From: Deinococcus sp.
Lineage (GTDB): Bacteria; Deinococcota; Deinococci; Deinococcales; Deinococcaceae
Assembly: GCA_028287665.1 (NCBI GenBank)
Contig: JAQBPF010000030.1
Location: 1-8,596 of the forward strand
Reading direction: 5' to 3'
DNA length: 8,596 nucleotides
The position numbers and the translations under genes were made by a program. Of this stretch, positions 1 to 6,334 are shown piece by piece (position 1 is the stretch's first letter; each line of letters starts with the position of its first letter). The notes beneath the pieces were generated by a model. The model saw only the letters and a list, made by a program, of their open reading frames with translations, was not told where the DNA came from and ran no database searches.

Positions 1-556
1 TGACAATCAGATCGAAGGGGCCGGGCAAGCCGCGGAGCAGGTCGGCCTGAACAAATTGCACCTCCAGTCCGTTCAGCGCTGCATTTTCCTGTGCCAGGGC
101 CAGGGCATCGGCGCTGATGTCGGTGGCAGTCACCACCGCGTCGGGGCGGCCAGCCTTAATCCCCAGTGCCAGTGCGCCCGTGCCTGTTCCCACGTCCACC
201 ACGCGGGGATGGGCTGTGCCACGCAAGGCTTCCAGTGCCAGATGCAGCAGCCATTCGGTTTCGGGCCGGGGAATCAGCGCCCGCCCATCGGACTTCAGGC
301 GCACGCTGCCCCACTCCACCTCACCCAACAGGTGTTGCAGAGGAATGCGGGCGGCTCTGGCGTCGATCAGAGCCACCAACTGTTCGGCCTGAGCCTCCGA
401 AACTTCTCTGTCAGACGATAAAAACAGAGCGGTATCACCCAGGCCCAGCACAAATTTCAGCAGTTCGCGGGCATCGGTTCTGGGCGAAGGCAGGCCAAGT
501 GCTGCAAAGCGCGAGATGGCCCGCATCTGCCAGGTCTTGACGGTGACCAGAGGCAA
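1..556 (-). CDS. prmC: Release factor glutamine methyltransferase PrmC (HemK), N-terminal 185 residues, cut by window edge
   Basis: PrmC N5-methylates the glutamine of the GGQ motif in peptide release factors RF1/RF2, using S-adenosylmethionine, in the cytoplasm. Read on the minus strand, the protein has the family's small N-terminal helical domain (about residues 10-90), then IPRPET at about 95-100 and the SAM-binding motif [11 protein letters not shown] at about 121-130. The acidic end of the next strand is ATDIS at about 144-148. The catalytic NPPY motif, expected just after FDLIV (181-185), lies outside the window. I chose TTG at 556 as the start. It gives an N-terminus that lines up with E. 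coli PrmC, it lies after the in-frame TGA of the gene upstream, and GAGG at 570-567 sits 10 nt before it. The next in-frame ATG (526-524) would remove part of the first helix and has no clear Shine-Dalgarno. It follows jag by 12 nt and is probably co-transcribed with it. Identity is firm; the start is less so. Confidence 0.93.
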   Translation of the reverse strand, partial: MPLVTVKTWQMRAISRFAALGLPSPRTDARELLKFVLGLGDTALFLSSDREVSEAQAEQLVALIDARAARIPLQHLLGEVEWGSVRLKSDGRALIPRPETEWLLHLALEALRGTAHPRVVDVGTGTGALALGIKAGRPDAVVTATDISADALALAQENAALNGLEVQFVQADLLRGLPGPFDLIV

Positions 557-568
557 TCCTGAAACGCC

Positions 569-1159
569 TCAGCCGTGCCGGGGCCGAATAATCAGGCGGC
601 GCGAAGCCCCTTCGCCCACGGATTCGCTCATCACGTCCGGGTGCTCCTTGAGGGCAATGTGAATCACGCGGCGCTCAGAGGCGGGCATCGGCTGAAGCTC
701 GTGCGCCTCGCCGCTTTTGGCCACCTGAATGGCGAGGCGTTCAGCCAATTTGGTCAGGGTATCGGCCTGCCGTTTGCGGAAGCCGCCCACATCGATTCGC
801 ACGCGCAGGTCGCTGCGGCCCGCCTGCTTGGCCAGGACCGTATAGGCGATGACCTCAATGGCCCCCAGCAATCGCCCGTCGCGGCCTGCCAGTTTGGCGG
901 CGTTTTCACCCGTAATTTCGGCTTCCAGCGCGTCTTCGGCCTGCTGCACCGAAACGCTGAGGGTGTCGTCCATCCGGCTGGTCAGGGCGTTCAGGAAGCG
1001 TTCCAGCACTTCTTTGGGGTCTTCGTTAAGGGTGCCTTCGGCGGGCAAAGCGTCTGCCGAGGCGTCCGGGGCAGGCGGCGGCGGCGTGACCTCGTCCTCG
1101 TCGGCCTCGCTGATCCCTAAGCCCGCGAGATAGTCGTCGAGGTTCGTGCGGTTGTCCAT
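569..1159 (-). CDS. jag: Jag/KhpB-like RNA-binding protein with KH and R3H domains
   Basis: This is a 196-residue cytoplasmic RNA-binding protein of the Jag (SpoIIIJ-associated)/KhpB/EloR family, which in other bacteria binds RNA and influences cell elongation and division. After an acidic, proline-rich N-terminus (residues 1-48, with PPPPAP at 26-31) comes a KH-type domain. It has the GRDG loop at 92-95 followed by [13 protein letters not shown], and DVGGFRKRQ at 123-131, the Jag version of the D-x-x-G-[YF]-R segment. The C-terminal R3H domain has its R-x3-H pair at R163/H167 in ERRVIH and ends in RRLIIRP. The long Jag_N domain found in Firmicutes is absent; the short N-terminus is instead disordered-looking. 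In many bacteria jag follows yidC, but here it stands after a phosphatase gene and just before prmC. No Shine-Dalgarno precedes the ATG. A TAAACT hexamer ends 6 nt upstream of it, which suggests a leaderless transcript. Confidence 0.93.
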   Translation of the reverse strand: MDNRTNLDDYLAGLGISEADEDEVTPPPPAPDASADALPAEGTLNEDPKEVLERFLNALTSRMDDTLSVSVQQAEDALEAEITGENAAKLAGRDGRLLGAIEVIAYTVLAKQAGRSDLRVRIDVGGFRKRQADTLTKLAERLAIQVAKSGEAHELQPMPASERRVIHIALKEHPDVMSESVGEGASRRLIIRPRHG

Positions 1160-1165
1160 ATGATC

Positions 1166-1171
1166 AGTTTA
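1166..1171 (-). promoter_or_regulatory. Putative -10 element of jag (leaderless promoter)
   Basis: On the minus strand TAAACT matches TATAAT at four of six positions and is separated from the jag ATG by exactly 6 nt. This puts the expected transcription start at or next to the start codon. No Shine-Dalgarno sequence is seen in the 15 nt before the ATG, and no convincing -35 hexamer is visible. The same spacing is seen before ispF, the cyclophilin gene, the Nudix gene and the small peptide gene. Confidence 0.45.
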
Positions 1172-1290
1172 CTGCGGAATTCTCACGATTCCCTCTCATC
1201 CGGGGTTCGTCCGTTTCCTGAACCTTTGGGAAAGCGCCAAAAGTTCATCCAACTCCCGACCCCCGTCTCGTTTCCTGCTCGCGCTGCTCG

Positions 1291-1322
1291 GATGGAAAGC
1301 CACACCATCTCGGCTTTCCATC
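1291..1322. terminator. 11-bp perfect hairpin after the phosphatase gene
   Basis: GATGGAAAGCC (1291-1301) and its exact complement GGCTTTCCATC (1312-1322) enclose a 10-nt loop. The hairpin begins 12 nt after the stop codon of the phosphatase gene, and the 175-nt gap up to jag holds nothing else of note besides the jag promoter. There is no T-run behind the stem on the minus strand. On the plus strand a T5 run (1327-1331) follows 4 nt after the stem, but no plus-strand gene ends here. It is most simply a transcription terminator or an mRNA 3'-end stabiliser for the phosphatase transcript. Confidence 0.45.
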
Positions 1323-1334
1323 GGAATTTTTGAT

Positions 1335-1838
1335 TCAGATTGGATCAGCTTGGGCTGTGTTTTGTGGCTGGGCGGCCTGCCTGGCAAACTCTCTGGCGCT
1401 GCGTTCCAGCATGTCGAACATGCTCTCAAAGCCCGCCTGCCCGCCCATGTAGGGGTCGGGTACGTCTGCACCTGGGGCCAGTGGGTCAAAATCGCGCATC
1501 AGGCGCACGCGGGCGGCGGCTCCGGTCGATCCGGCCAGCGCGCGGGCTTCCGCTGCATTCTGAGAATCCATTGCCAGAATCAAGTCATAGTCGGCAAAAT
1601 CGCGCCGGATCAGCTGCCGCGCCTTGCCGCTCAGCCGCAGGCCGTGCCGCCGCGCCACGTCTACGCTGCGCGGGTCTGCGGGTCTTCCCACATGCCAGTC
1701 GCCCGTGCCAGCGCTGTCTACCACGGCTTCTACACCCGCCGCCGCCAATTCCCGCCGCAGTAACGCCTCGGCCACCGGAGAACGGCAGATGTTGCCAAGG
1801 CACAGGGCCAGCACGCGCAGAGGGGCAGGATTGGTCAT
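1335..1838 (-). CDS. Low-molecular-weight protein tyrosine phosphatase
   Basis: This is a cytoplasmic phosphatase that removes phosphate from protein tyrosine through a cysteinyl-phosphate intermediate. The 167-residue length is normal for the family. The P-loop CLGNICRSP starts at C13, the nucleophile, with R19 completing the C-x5-R signature. The catalytic acid is D128 in the conserved DPY triplet (128-130). DSAGTGDWHVG at 41-51 is the usual second conserved block. The C-terminal tail after about residue 155 is short, polar and probably disordered. No kinase, capsule or arsenic-resistance gene is adjacent, so the substrate cannot be guessed. The DPY motif favours a phosphatase over an arsenate reductase. 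No Shine-Dalgarno sits close to the ATG, and a weak CACACT hexamer ends 6 nt before it. The upstream region contains a 13-bp direct repeat and an overlapping inverted repeat that could be an operator. Confidence 0.95.
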   Translation of the reverse strand: MTNPAPLRVLALCLGNICRSPVAEALLRRELAAAGVEAVVDSAGTGDWHVGRPADPRSVDVARRHGLRLSGKARQLIRRDFADYDLILAMDSQNAAEARALAGSTGAAARVRLMRDFDPLAPGADVPDPYMGGQAGFESMFDMLERSAREFARQAAQPQNTAQADPI

Positions 1839-1865
1839 GTGGCTAGTGTGCCCTAAACCGTCCTC

Positions 1866-1914
1866 CCCTCTGTACAGGCACAGGGTTTACAGAGGGCAGC
1901 TTGTACAGGCACAG
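1866..1914. repeat. 13-bp direct repeat with overlapping 9-bp inverted repeat upstream of the phosphatase gene
   Basis: TGTACAGGCACAG occurs exactly at 1871-1883 and again at 1902-1914, an offset of 31 bp or about three helical turns. CCCTCTGTA (1866-1874) and its exact complement TACAGAGGG (1888-1896) form an inverted repeat around the first copy. The cluster lies 28-76 nt upstream of the phosphatase ATG, in the 169-nt gap behind the cyclophilin gene. The position and helical phasing would suit a regulator binding site for the phosphatase promoter, but this is inference. Confidence 0.45.
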
Positions 1915-1916
1915 CC

Positions 1917-1959
1917 AAAAGTGAACCGCAGCCGCAGTTGCCCACGCGCCACGGTTCAC
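1917..1959 (-). terminator. Possible terminator of the cyclophilin gene (distal hairpin)
   Basis: On the minus strand GTGAACCG (1959-1952) pairs perfectly with CGGTTCAC (1928-1921) across a GC-rich 23-nt loop. TTTT (1920-1917) follows immediately. It lies about 50 nt after the cyclophilin stop codon. The T-run is short and the loop long, so it is a moderate candidate. Confidence 0.4.
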
Positions 1960-1986
1960 CTTCTGGCTGTCAATCTTTTAAATTGT

Positions 1987-2003
1987 TGGGCCTGGTAAGC
2001 CCA
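1987..2003 (-). terminator. Short hairpin just after the cyclophilin stop
   Basis: TGGGC (1987-1991) and GCCCA (1999-2003) form a 5-bp stem with a 7-nt loop, beginning 4 nt after the cyclophilin TAA. On the minus strand an A/T-rich stretch (ACAATTTAAAAG) follows. It may act with the stronger hairpin further downstream. Confidence 0.3.
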
Positions 2004-2007
2004 GTCC

Positions 2008-2589
<582 letters not shown>

Positions 2590-2595
2590 GCGCGC

Positions 2596-2623
2596 ATTGT
2601 AACGTGCATATTCACACAGTCAG
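2596..2623 (-). promoter_or_regulatory. Promoter of the cyclophilin gene, probably leaderless
   Basis: On the minus strand CTGACT (2623-2618, four of six matches to TTGACA) and TACAAT (2601-2596, five of six matches to TATAAT) are separated by 16 nt. The -10 box ends 6 nt before the ATG, so transcription would start at or within a base or two of the start codon. It is the best-formed promoter in the window. Confidence 0.6.
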
Positions 2624-2659
2624 CTTTCAGGATGATGAAGAGAACAGGGGTTTGACATT

Positions 2660-2677
2660 TTGAGCCAGCAAGCTCAA
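2660..2677 (-). terminator. Hairpin after the aminopeptidase gene
   Basis: TTGAGC (2660-2665) and GCTCAA (2672-2677) form a perfect 6-bp stem with a 6-nt loop, starting 6 nt after the aminopeptidase stop codon. There is no T-run after it on the minus strand, so it may only mark a weak or factor-dependent terminator. Confidence 0.35.
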
Positions 2678-2683
2678 TACCCC

Positions 2684-3961
2684 TCAGATCACCCATTCGC
2701 CGTCCCGCATCAGCGCCTCACGGCTGCCATCTGTCCGCACGCCGTCCACGTTCATGCCGGGGCTGCCAATCATCCAGTCCACGTGAATCAGGCTGTGGTT
2801 GCCGCCCAGATCGGCAAAAGAGGTCGGTGATTCGGCAGCCCCGATCAGATCAGGCCGAACGGTGGTCGGGTAGGCGCGGCCCAGCGCAATGTGGCTGGCG
2901 GCGTTTTCATCGAACAGGGTATTCAGAAACAGGGTTCCGGTGCGGGCCACGGGCGCACTGGCGGGCACCAGCGCCACTTCGCCCAGACGGGCCGCGCCTT
3001 CATCGGTGGCGATCAGTTGGCGCAGGGTGTCCTCGCCGCGTGTGGCGGTCACCTCCACGGCGCGGCCCGCTTCAAACCTCATGCGGATACCTTCCACCAG
3101 TTGCCCGCGCACACTCAGCGGCTTGCTGGCCACCACCACGCCATCGACCCGGTCACGGTGGGGGGCCGTAAAGACCTCATCGGTGGGAAAATTGGGCACG
3201 CCCAGCACGCCGTTTTTGGCCCGTTCTGCGCCGCCCTGCCAGAAGTGTCCGTCGGCCAATCCTACGGTCAGGTCGGTGCCCAGTTCGCCCTGACTGTGTT
3301 CGCTCTGAAAGTGCAGGGCCGCAAAACGCTGCTGATTCAGGCGCTCCGTGCGGGCTTGCAGGCCTGCCAGATGCGCCTGCCACGCGCCCACCGGGTCGGG
3401 CGTGTCTACACGGGTCACAGTAAAAATGTCTTCCCAGAGGCGGGCCACGGCGTCGGCTTCCGGCAGTTCGGGGAAGATGGCCTGCGCCCAGGCGGGCGTG
3501 GCGATGGCCGCCACGGTCCAGCTCACGTCAAAGTTGCCTGTGGCCTCGCTGACCTTCTGGAAGGCCTGCGCCATCGCCTTGCTGCGCCGCGCGACCCGCC
3601 CGCCGTCTACGCCCGCCAGCAGGGAAGGATCGTCGCCCAGAATGCCGATAAAGGCGTACCCATCGGCCACCATTGCCTCGCGCTCCTGCGCCTGCCAGCT
3701 GGGCAGGAATCCCACCGCTTCATCGCTGCCGTCTTCGTAGAGGGCCAGATCGGCGTGGGCATCGCCGTAGCCCAGGCGGGCATCCAGCGCCCCGGCGCGG
3801 TAGGCGGCCCGCTGCACCAGTCTGGCAAAGTGGGCCGCCTCCACAGGCGCGGTAATCCGCACCTTGCCGCCGGGGGTCAGGCCCACGCCCACACGCACCA
3901 GCAGGTCGGCGTAACGGGCCAGCTTGGCTTCAAATTCGGGAATCAGAGAGTTGGAAGACAT
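2684..3961 (-). CDS. Aminopeptidase T-like metallopeptidase, family M29
   Basis: Family M29 enzymes (AmpS, AmpT and aminopeptidase II) are cytoplasmic two-metal aminopeptidases that remove N-terminal residues from peptides. The 425-residue length is slightly above the usual 408-413. By comparison with the Thermus and Bacillus enzymes, the metal ligands and active-site residues appear to be E262 (in TDEVFTAP), E328 (in LGEVALVP), H357 and Y364 (in [11 protein letters not shown]), and H393 and D395 (in HVDWMIG). All are present, so the enzyme should be active. The N-terminal half (about 10-230) is the smaller, less conserved domain. It lies 51 nt after trmL and 94 nt before the cyclophilin gene. 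A TAAAGT hexamer ends 7 nt before the ATG, which again suggests a leaderless start; the AGGG before the ATG is too close to act as a normal ribosome binding site. Confidence 0.95.
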   Translation of the reverse strand: MSSNSLIPEFEAKLARYADLLVRVGVGLTPGGKVRITAPVEAAHFARLVQRAAYRAGALDARLGYGDAHADLALYEDGSDEAVGFLPSWQAQEREAMVADGYAFIGILGDDPSLLAGVDGGRVARRSKAMAQAFQKVSEATGNFDVSWTVAAIATPAWAQAIFPELPEADAVARLWEDIFTVTRVDTPDPVGAWQAHLAGLQARTERLNQQRFAALHFQSEHSQGELGTDLTVGLADGHFWQGGAERAKNGVLGVPNFPTDEVFTAPHRDRVDGVVVASKPLSVRGQLVEGIRMRFEAGRAVEVTATRGEDTLRQLIATDEGAARLGEVALVPASAPVARTGTLFLNTLFDENAASHIALGRAYPTTVRPDLIGAAESPTSFADLGGNHSLIHVDWMIGSPGMNVDGVRTDGSREALMRDGEWVI

Positions 3962-3968
3962 GCCCTGA

Positions 3969-3974
3969 ACTTTA
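3969..3974 (-). promoter_or_regulatory. Putative -10 element of the aminopeptidase gene
   Basis: TAAAGT on the minus strand ends 7 nt before the ATG of the aminopeptidase gene and matches TATAAT at four of six positions. No clear -35 is seen. It would give the gene its own transcript, independent of the ispF-trmL pair upstream. Confidence 0.35.
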
Positions 3975-4012
3975 AGCGTTTTGGGAGCAGGCTGGATGGT
4001 CTGTTGCGCTTC

Positions 4013-4489
4013 CTACCACCCCTCGATCTGCCGCCCCGCCTCAAAGGCCGCCACGCCTGCCGCCACCGCCAGATTCAGGCTGCGGCCTCCGCCGGGTTGC
4101 GGCAGCCGCAGCCGGGGCAGGGCGTCCCGTAACCACACGGGCAGGCCACGCGATTCGGGGCCGAACAGCAGGTAATCGCCGCGCTGAAAGCCTGCCCGCG
4201 TGTGCAGCCTCGTGCCGTGTGTGGTAAAGGCCCACACCCGCGCCGTGGGGGAGAGGGTGGCCGCAAATGCTGTCCAGCTGGCGTGTTCGTGCAGGGTCAC
4301 GCCTTCCATGTAGTCCATCACGGCCCGCCTGAATTCGCGGTCGTGCAGATGGAAGCCGAAGGGCCGAATTAGGTGCAGTTCTGCCCCCAGCACCGAGCAG
4401 GTCCGGGCCACGTTGCCCACGTTTCCGGCCTTCTCCGGCTCGAACAGGACAACGTGCAGCAGCGGCTCAGCAGGATGGTCCGTGCTCAT
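4013..4489 (-). CDS. trmL: TrmL-type tRNA (cytidine/uridine-34 2'-O)-methyltransferase, SpoU/SPOUT family
   Basis: TrmL methylates the 2'-OH of the wobble nucleotide of certain leucine tRNAs with S-adenosylmethionine. The 158-residue protein is the minimal SPOUT domain with no N-terminal RNA-binding extension, as in E. coli TrmL (157 residues). Motif 1 is [13 protein letters not shown] (17-29), with the conserved N23/N26/R29. Motif 2 is FGPESRGLP (109-117) and motif 3 is RSLNLAVA (136-143), both part of the knotted SAM site. MDYMEG at 58-63 matches the LDYHE segment of TrmL. This close block-by-block agreement favours TrmL over the longer TrmH or RlmB. Its ATG overlaps the ispF stop as ATGA (4489-4486), so translation is probably coupled to ispF. 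The functional link between an isoprenoid enzyme and a tRNA methylase is not obvious. Confidence 0.92.
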   Translation of the reverse strand: MSTDHPAEPLLHVVLFEPEKAGNVGNVARTCSVLGAELHLIRPFGFHLHDREFRRAVMDYMEGVTLHEHASWTAFAATLSPTARVWAFTTHGTRLHTRAGFQRGDYLLFGPESRGLPVWLRDALPRLRLPQPGGGRSLNLAVAAGVAAFEAGRQIEGW

Positions 4490-4977
4490 ACAGACCGCAC
4501 CAGCAGCACCGTGACCCGCGTCTGCACATGGTCGGGAGCCAGTCCTTCCGAGGTCTTGAAGCTCACGCCGACCTCTGTTTCGGGCAGGCCCAGCAGCAGC
4601 GCCACATTCTGCGCGATGGCGGCCCGCAGCGGCCCCAGCTTGGGCCGGTCGAGCGTGACCACCAGCGCCACATTGGCAGGCCGGTAGCCGCGCTCCAGCG
4701 TCAGTTCCAGCGCCCGCTCCACGATCACTGCCGAATCCATTCCCTTGTGCGCCGCGTCGCTATCGGGAAAATACTGGCCTATATCGCCCAGCGCGAGGCC
4801 GGACAGCAGAGCGTCGGCCACGGCATGCAGCACGGCGTCACCGTCACTGTGGGCCACTGCGCCCTTTTCGGCCAGAGGGATGGGAATACCGCCCAGAATC
4901 AGCGGGCGGCCCCCGGACAATCGGTGGGCATCTTCTCCAAATCCGATGCGGTAGGGCAAAGTTGCAGGAAAGGTCAT
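4486..4977 (-). CDS. ispF: 2-C-methyl-D-erythritol 2,4-cyclodiphosphate synthase
   Basis: IspF closes the cyclic diphosphate in the MEP pathway. It converts 4-diphosphocytidyl-methylerythritol 2-phosphate to methylerythritol 2,4-cyclodiphosphate and CMP, on the way to isopentenyl diphosphate. The 163 residues are full length for this cytoplasmic trimer. Metal ligands D16 and H18 are in GFGEDAHRL (12-20), and H51 is in [11 protein letters not shown] (42-52). The substrate-binding loop FKTSEGL is at 140-146. The gene lies 25 nt after yigZ and overlaps trmL by 4 nt. No Shine-Dalgarno is seen; TAGACT ends exactly 6 nt before the ATG, so a leaderless promoter inside the gene cluster is likely. Other MEP genes are not in the window. 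Confidence 0.97.
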   Translation of the reverse strand: MTFPATLPYRIGFGEDAHRLSGGRPLILGGIPIPLAEKGAVAHSDGDAVLHAVADALLSGLALGDIGQYFPDSDAAHKGMDSAVIVERALELTLERGYRPANVALVVTLDRPKLGPLRAAIAQNVALLLGLPETEVGVSFKTSEGLAPDHVQTRVTVLLVRSV

Positions 4978-4983
4978 GCGGCG

Positions 4984-4989
4984 AGTCTA
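4984..4989 (-). promoter_or_regulatory. Putative -10 element of ispF (leaderless promoter)
   Basis: TAGACT on the minus strand ends 6 nt before the ispF ATG and lies in the 25-nt gap behind yigZ. It matches TATAAT at four of six positions; no -35 is recognisable. The missing Shine-Dalgarno supports a start at the AUG. Confidence 0.42.
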
Positions 4990-5002
4990 GAGGAGAGCGG
5001 GT

Positions 5003-5650
5003 TTAGTCTTCGGGTGCCGACGGAGGGCGGGGCAGAACTTCTAGCGTGGCGGCCCCACTGGTGGCGTCTGTGATGGCCTGGGCAAAGGTGGGCGCGTCTT
5101 CTGGATACAGCTCTACAGGCAGCCACACGCCCGCCGCCGTGAATTCTTCCTCGCCCCGCACGGCGTCCACGCTGCCCAGCAGGTGATACAGGGCGCTGAG
5201 GTGGCCAAAGCCCACGCCCACGCGCAGGGTCACGCGCCCACGCACCGGCACCCGCAGCGCGGTTCGGAGGCACTCTGCCGCCGCGCCCCCGTAGGCCCGC
5301 ACCAGCCCGCCCGTGCCCAGTTTGGTGCCGCCGTAGTAGCGCACGACCACCACCATCACGTGGTCCACGCCCTGGCCGCCTATGGCCCGCAGGATCGGTG
5401 CGCCCGCCGTGCCGCCCGGTTCGCCGTCATCGCTGAAGCGGTACAGGGGACCGATCTGGTAGGCCCAGCAGTGGTGGGTGGCGTCGGGGTAGCGTTCCTT
5501 CAGTGCCGCCAACTGCTCCAGGGCCTGCGGCGGCGAGTCGGCGCGTTCGGCAAAGGCCAGAAACTCACTGCCCTCTATGACGGTGCTGTGGCGGTGCGGG
5601 GCAGCCAGCGTGGTGAAGGGCGGCGGCAGATAGGGCAGTTCCAACTGCAT
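5003..5650 (-). CDS. YigZ/IMPACT family protein (UPF0029)
   Basis: This is a 215-residue cytoplasmic protein of the YigZ/IMPACT family. Eukaryotic IMPACT inhibits the eIF2-alpha kinase GCN2; the bacterial members have no settled biochemical role, although a link to translation or proline dipeptide metabolism has been discussed. The N-terminal UPF0029 domain (about 20-130) carries the family signature [17 protein letters not shown] (71-87) and [21 protein letters not shown] (100-120). The C-terminal ferredoxin-like DUF1949 domain spans about 140-205. I chose the ATG at 5650. The frame stays open for 82 more codons upstream, but that extension is antisense-like sequence within the Nudix gene and does not resemble the family. 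The ATG follows the Nudix stop by only 2 nt, so translation is probably coupled. Confidence 0.93.
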   Translation of the reverse strand: MQLELPYLPPPFTTLAAPHRHSTVIEGSEFLAFAERADSPPQALEQLAALKERYPDATHHCWAYQIGPLYRFSDDGEPGGTAGAPILRAIGGQGVDHVMVVVVRYYGGTKLGTGGLVRAYGGAAAECLRTALRVPVRGRVTLRVGVGFGHLSALYHLLGSVDAVRGEEEFTAAGVWLPVELYPEDAPTFAQAITDATSGAATLEVLPRPPSAPED

Positions 5651-5652
5651 GC

Positions 5653-6282
5653 CTAGAGAAGTCCCCGCTCCTGCAACAGCCGCCGTGAGTGCCACAGCGT
5701 CAGGCTGCTGGGGCCGTCCAGAATCTGTCCGGCGTCCAGTAGGGCGTAAATGTCGGGGAGGGGCAGCACCACGCGCTCGATGACTTCGGTTTCCTCGTGT
5801 GCCGTGTCGCCCAGACTCACGCCCAGTGCCAGCCACGGATAAAAAATCACGCCGCTGATGCTGGGTTGAGGATAGAACCCTGGCAGGGCCACCCATTCGG
5901 CTGCCACGCCGCCCACCTCTTCACGCAATTCGCGCACGGCTGCCGCGTGCAGTTCCTCGCCGCGCTCCACGCCTCCTGCCACCACTTCCCACACCGTGGC
6001 CCGCAGCGGGTAGCGGTATTGCCGGATCAGCACCCCCTGCCCCTCTGCCGTAATAGGCAGCACGAAAATAGCGCGTGGGCCGCGTGGACGGTACTGGTAC
6101 TGGCCTTCCAGGCCGCCGCCCATATCCACCCGGTCCAGCACCACCGAGCGCGGCCCCGGTACCAGTTCCCGCGATTCCAGCGTCTGCCAGGGCTGGGCCT
6201 CATCGGGCACCAGCATGGGCCAGTTGGCGTGCATGGTCTTGTCGTTGCTGCCTTCTCCGTTGCCGTGTCCGTCACCCGTCAT
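5653..6282 (-). CDS. Nudix hydrolase, ADP-ribose pyrophosphatase-like
   Basis: The 209-residue protein should hydrolyse a nucleoside diphosphate linked to another moiety. The complete Nudix box is at 103-125: G, five residues, E109, seven residues, REL, then REEVGG, so all metal-binding glutamates are present. The FYPQPSISG segment about 12 residues after the box resembles the post-box region of ADP-ribose pyrophosphatases. The typical N-terminal strand domain (about 30-100) also points to that subfamily, but substrate choice cannot be settled from sequence. The first 16 residues are glycine/polar, unconserved in look, and the internal Met17 is a possible alternative start. A TAGCCT hexamer ending 6 nt before the first ATG favours the longer form. 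The gene leads a tight pair with yigZ and lies 52 nt after the regulator gene. Confidence 0.93.
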   Translation of the reverse strand: MTGDGHGNGEGSNDKTMHANWPMLVPDEAQPWQTLESRELVPGPRSVVLDRVDMGGGLEGQYQYRPRGPRAIFVLPITAEGQGVLIRQYRYPLRATVWEVVAGGVERGEELHAAAVRELREEVGGVAAEWVALPGFYPQPSISGVIFYPWLALGVSLGDTAHEETEVIERVVLPLPDIYALLDAGQILDGPSSLTLWHSRRLLQERGLL

Positions 6283-6288
6283 GCCGTT

Positions 6289-6294
6289 AGGCTA
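6289..6294 (-). promoter_or_regulatory. Putative -10 element of the Nudix gene
   Basis: TAGCCT on the minus strand (TANNNT form) ends 6 nt before the Nudix ATG, in a 52-nt gap after the regulator gene. It matches TATAAT at only three positions and has no visible -35, so the support comes from its spacing, which matches the other leaderless candidates here. Confidence 0.33.
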
Positions 6295-6334
6295 CGCGGT
6301 TTGAGGCGCGGACGCGGGCCAAGCCGCCCACAGC

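Noticed and set aside
2652..2657. Perfect TTGACA on the plus strand as a -35 element
   Set aside because: No matching -10 lies at 16-18 nt, and no plus-strand gene follows. It lies between two minus-strand genes.
2590..2683. Radiation/desiccation response motif (RDRM) of Deinococcus
   Set aside because: I looked for the 17-bp palindrome around TTGACA in this gap and the other gaps; only a half-like match is present, without the other arm.
2891..4132. Long plus-strand open frame of 413 codons
   Set aside because: It is the complement of the M29 aminopeptidase gene, whose active-site residues are all in place on the minus strand. Long antisense frames are expected in GC-rich codon-biased DNA, and the product resembles nothing.
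5651..5896. 82-codon N-terminal extension of the YigZ gene
   Set aside because: The extension lies entirely within the Nudix coding region and is Arg/Gly-rich out-of-frame sequence. The family normally begins near the ATG at 5650, directly after the Nudix stop.
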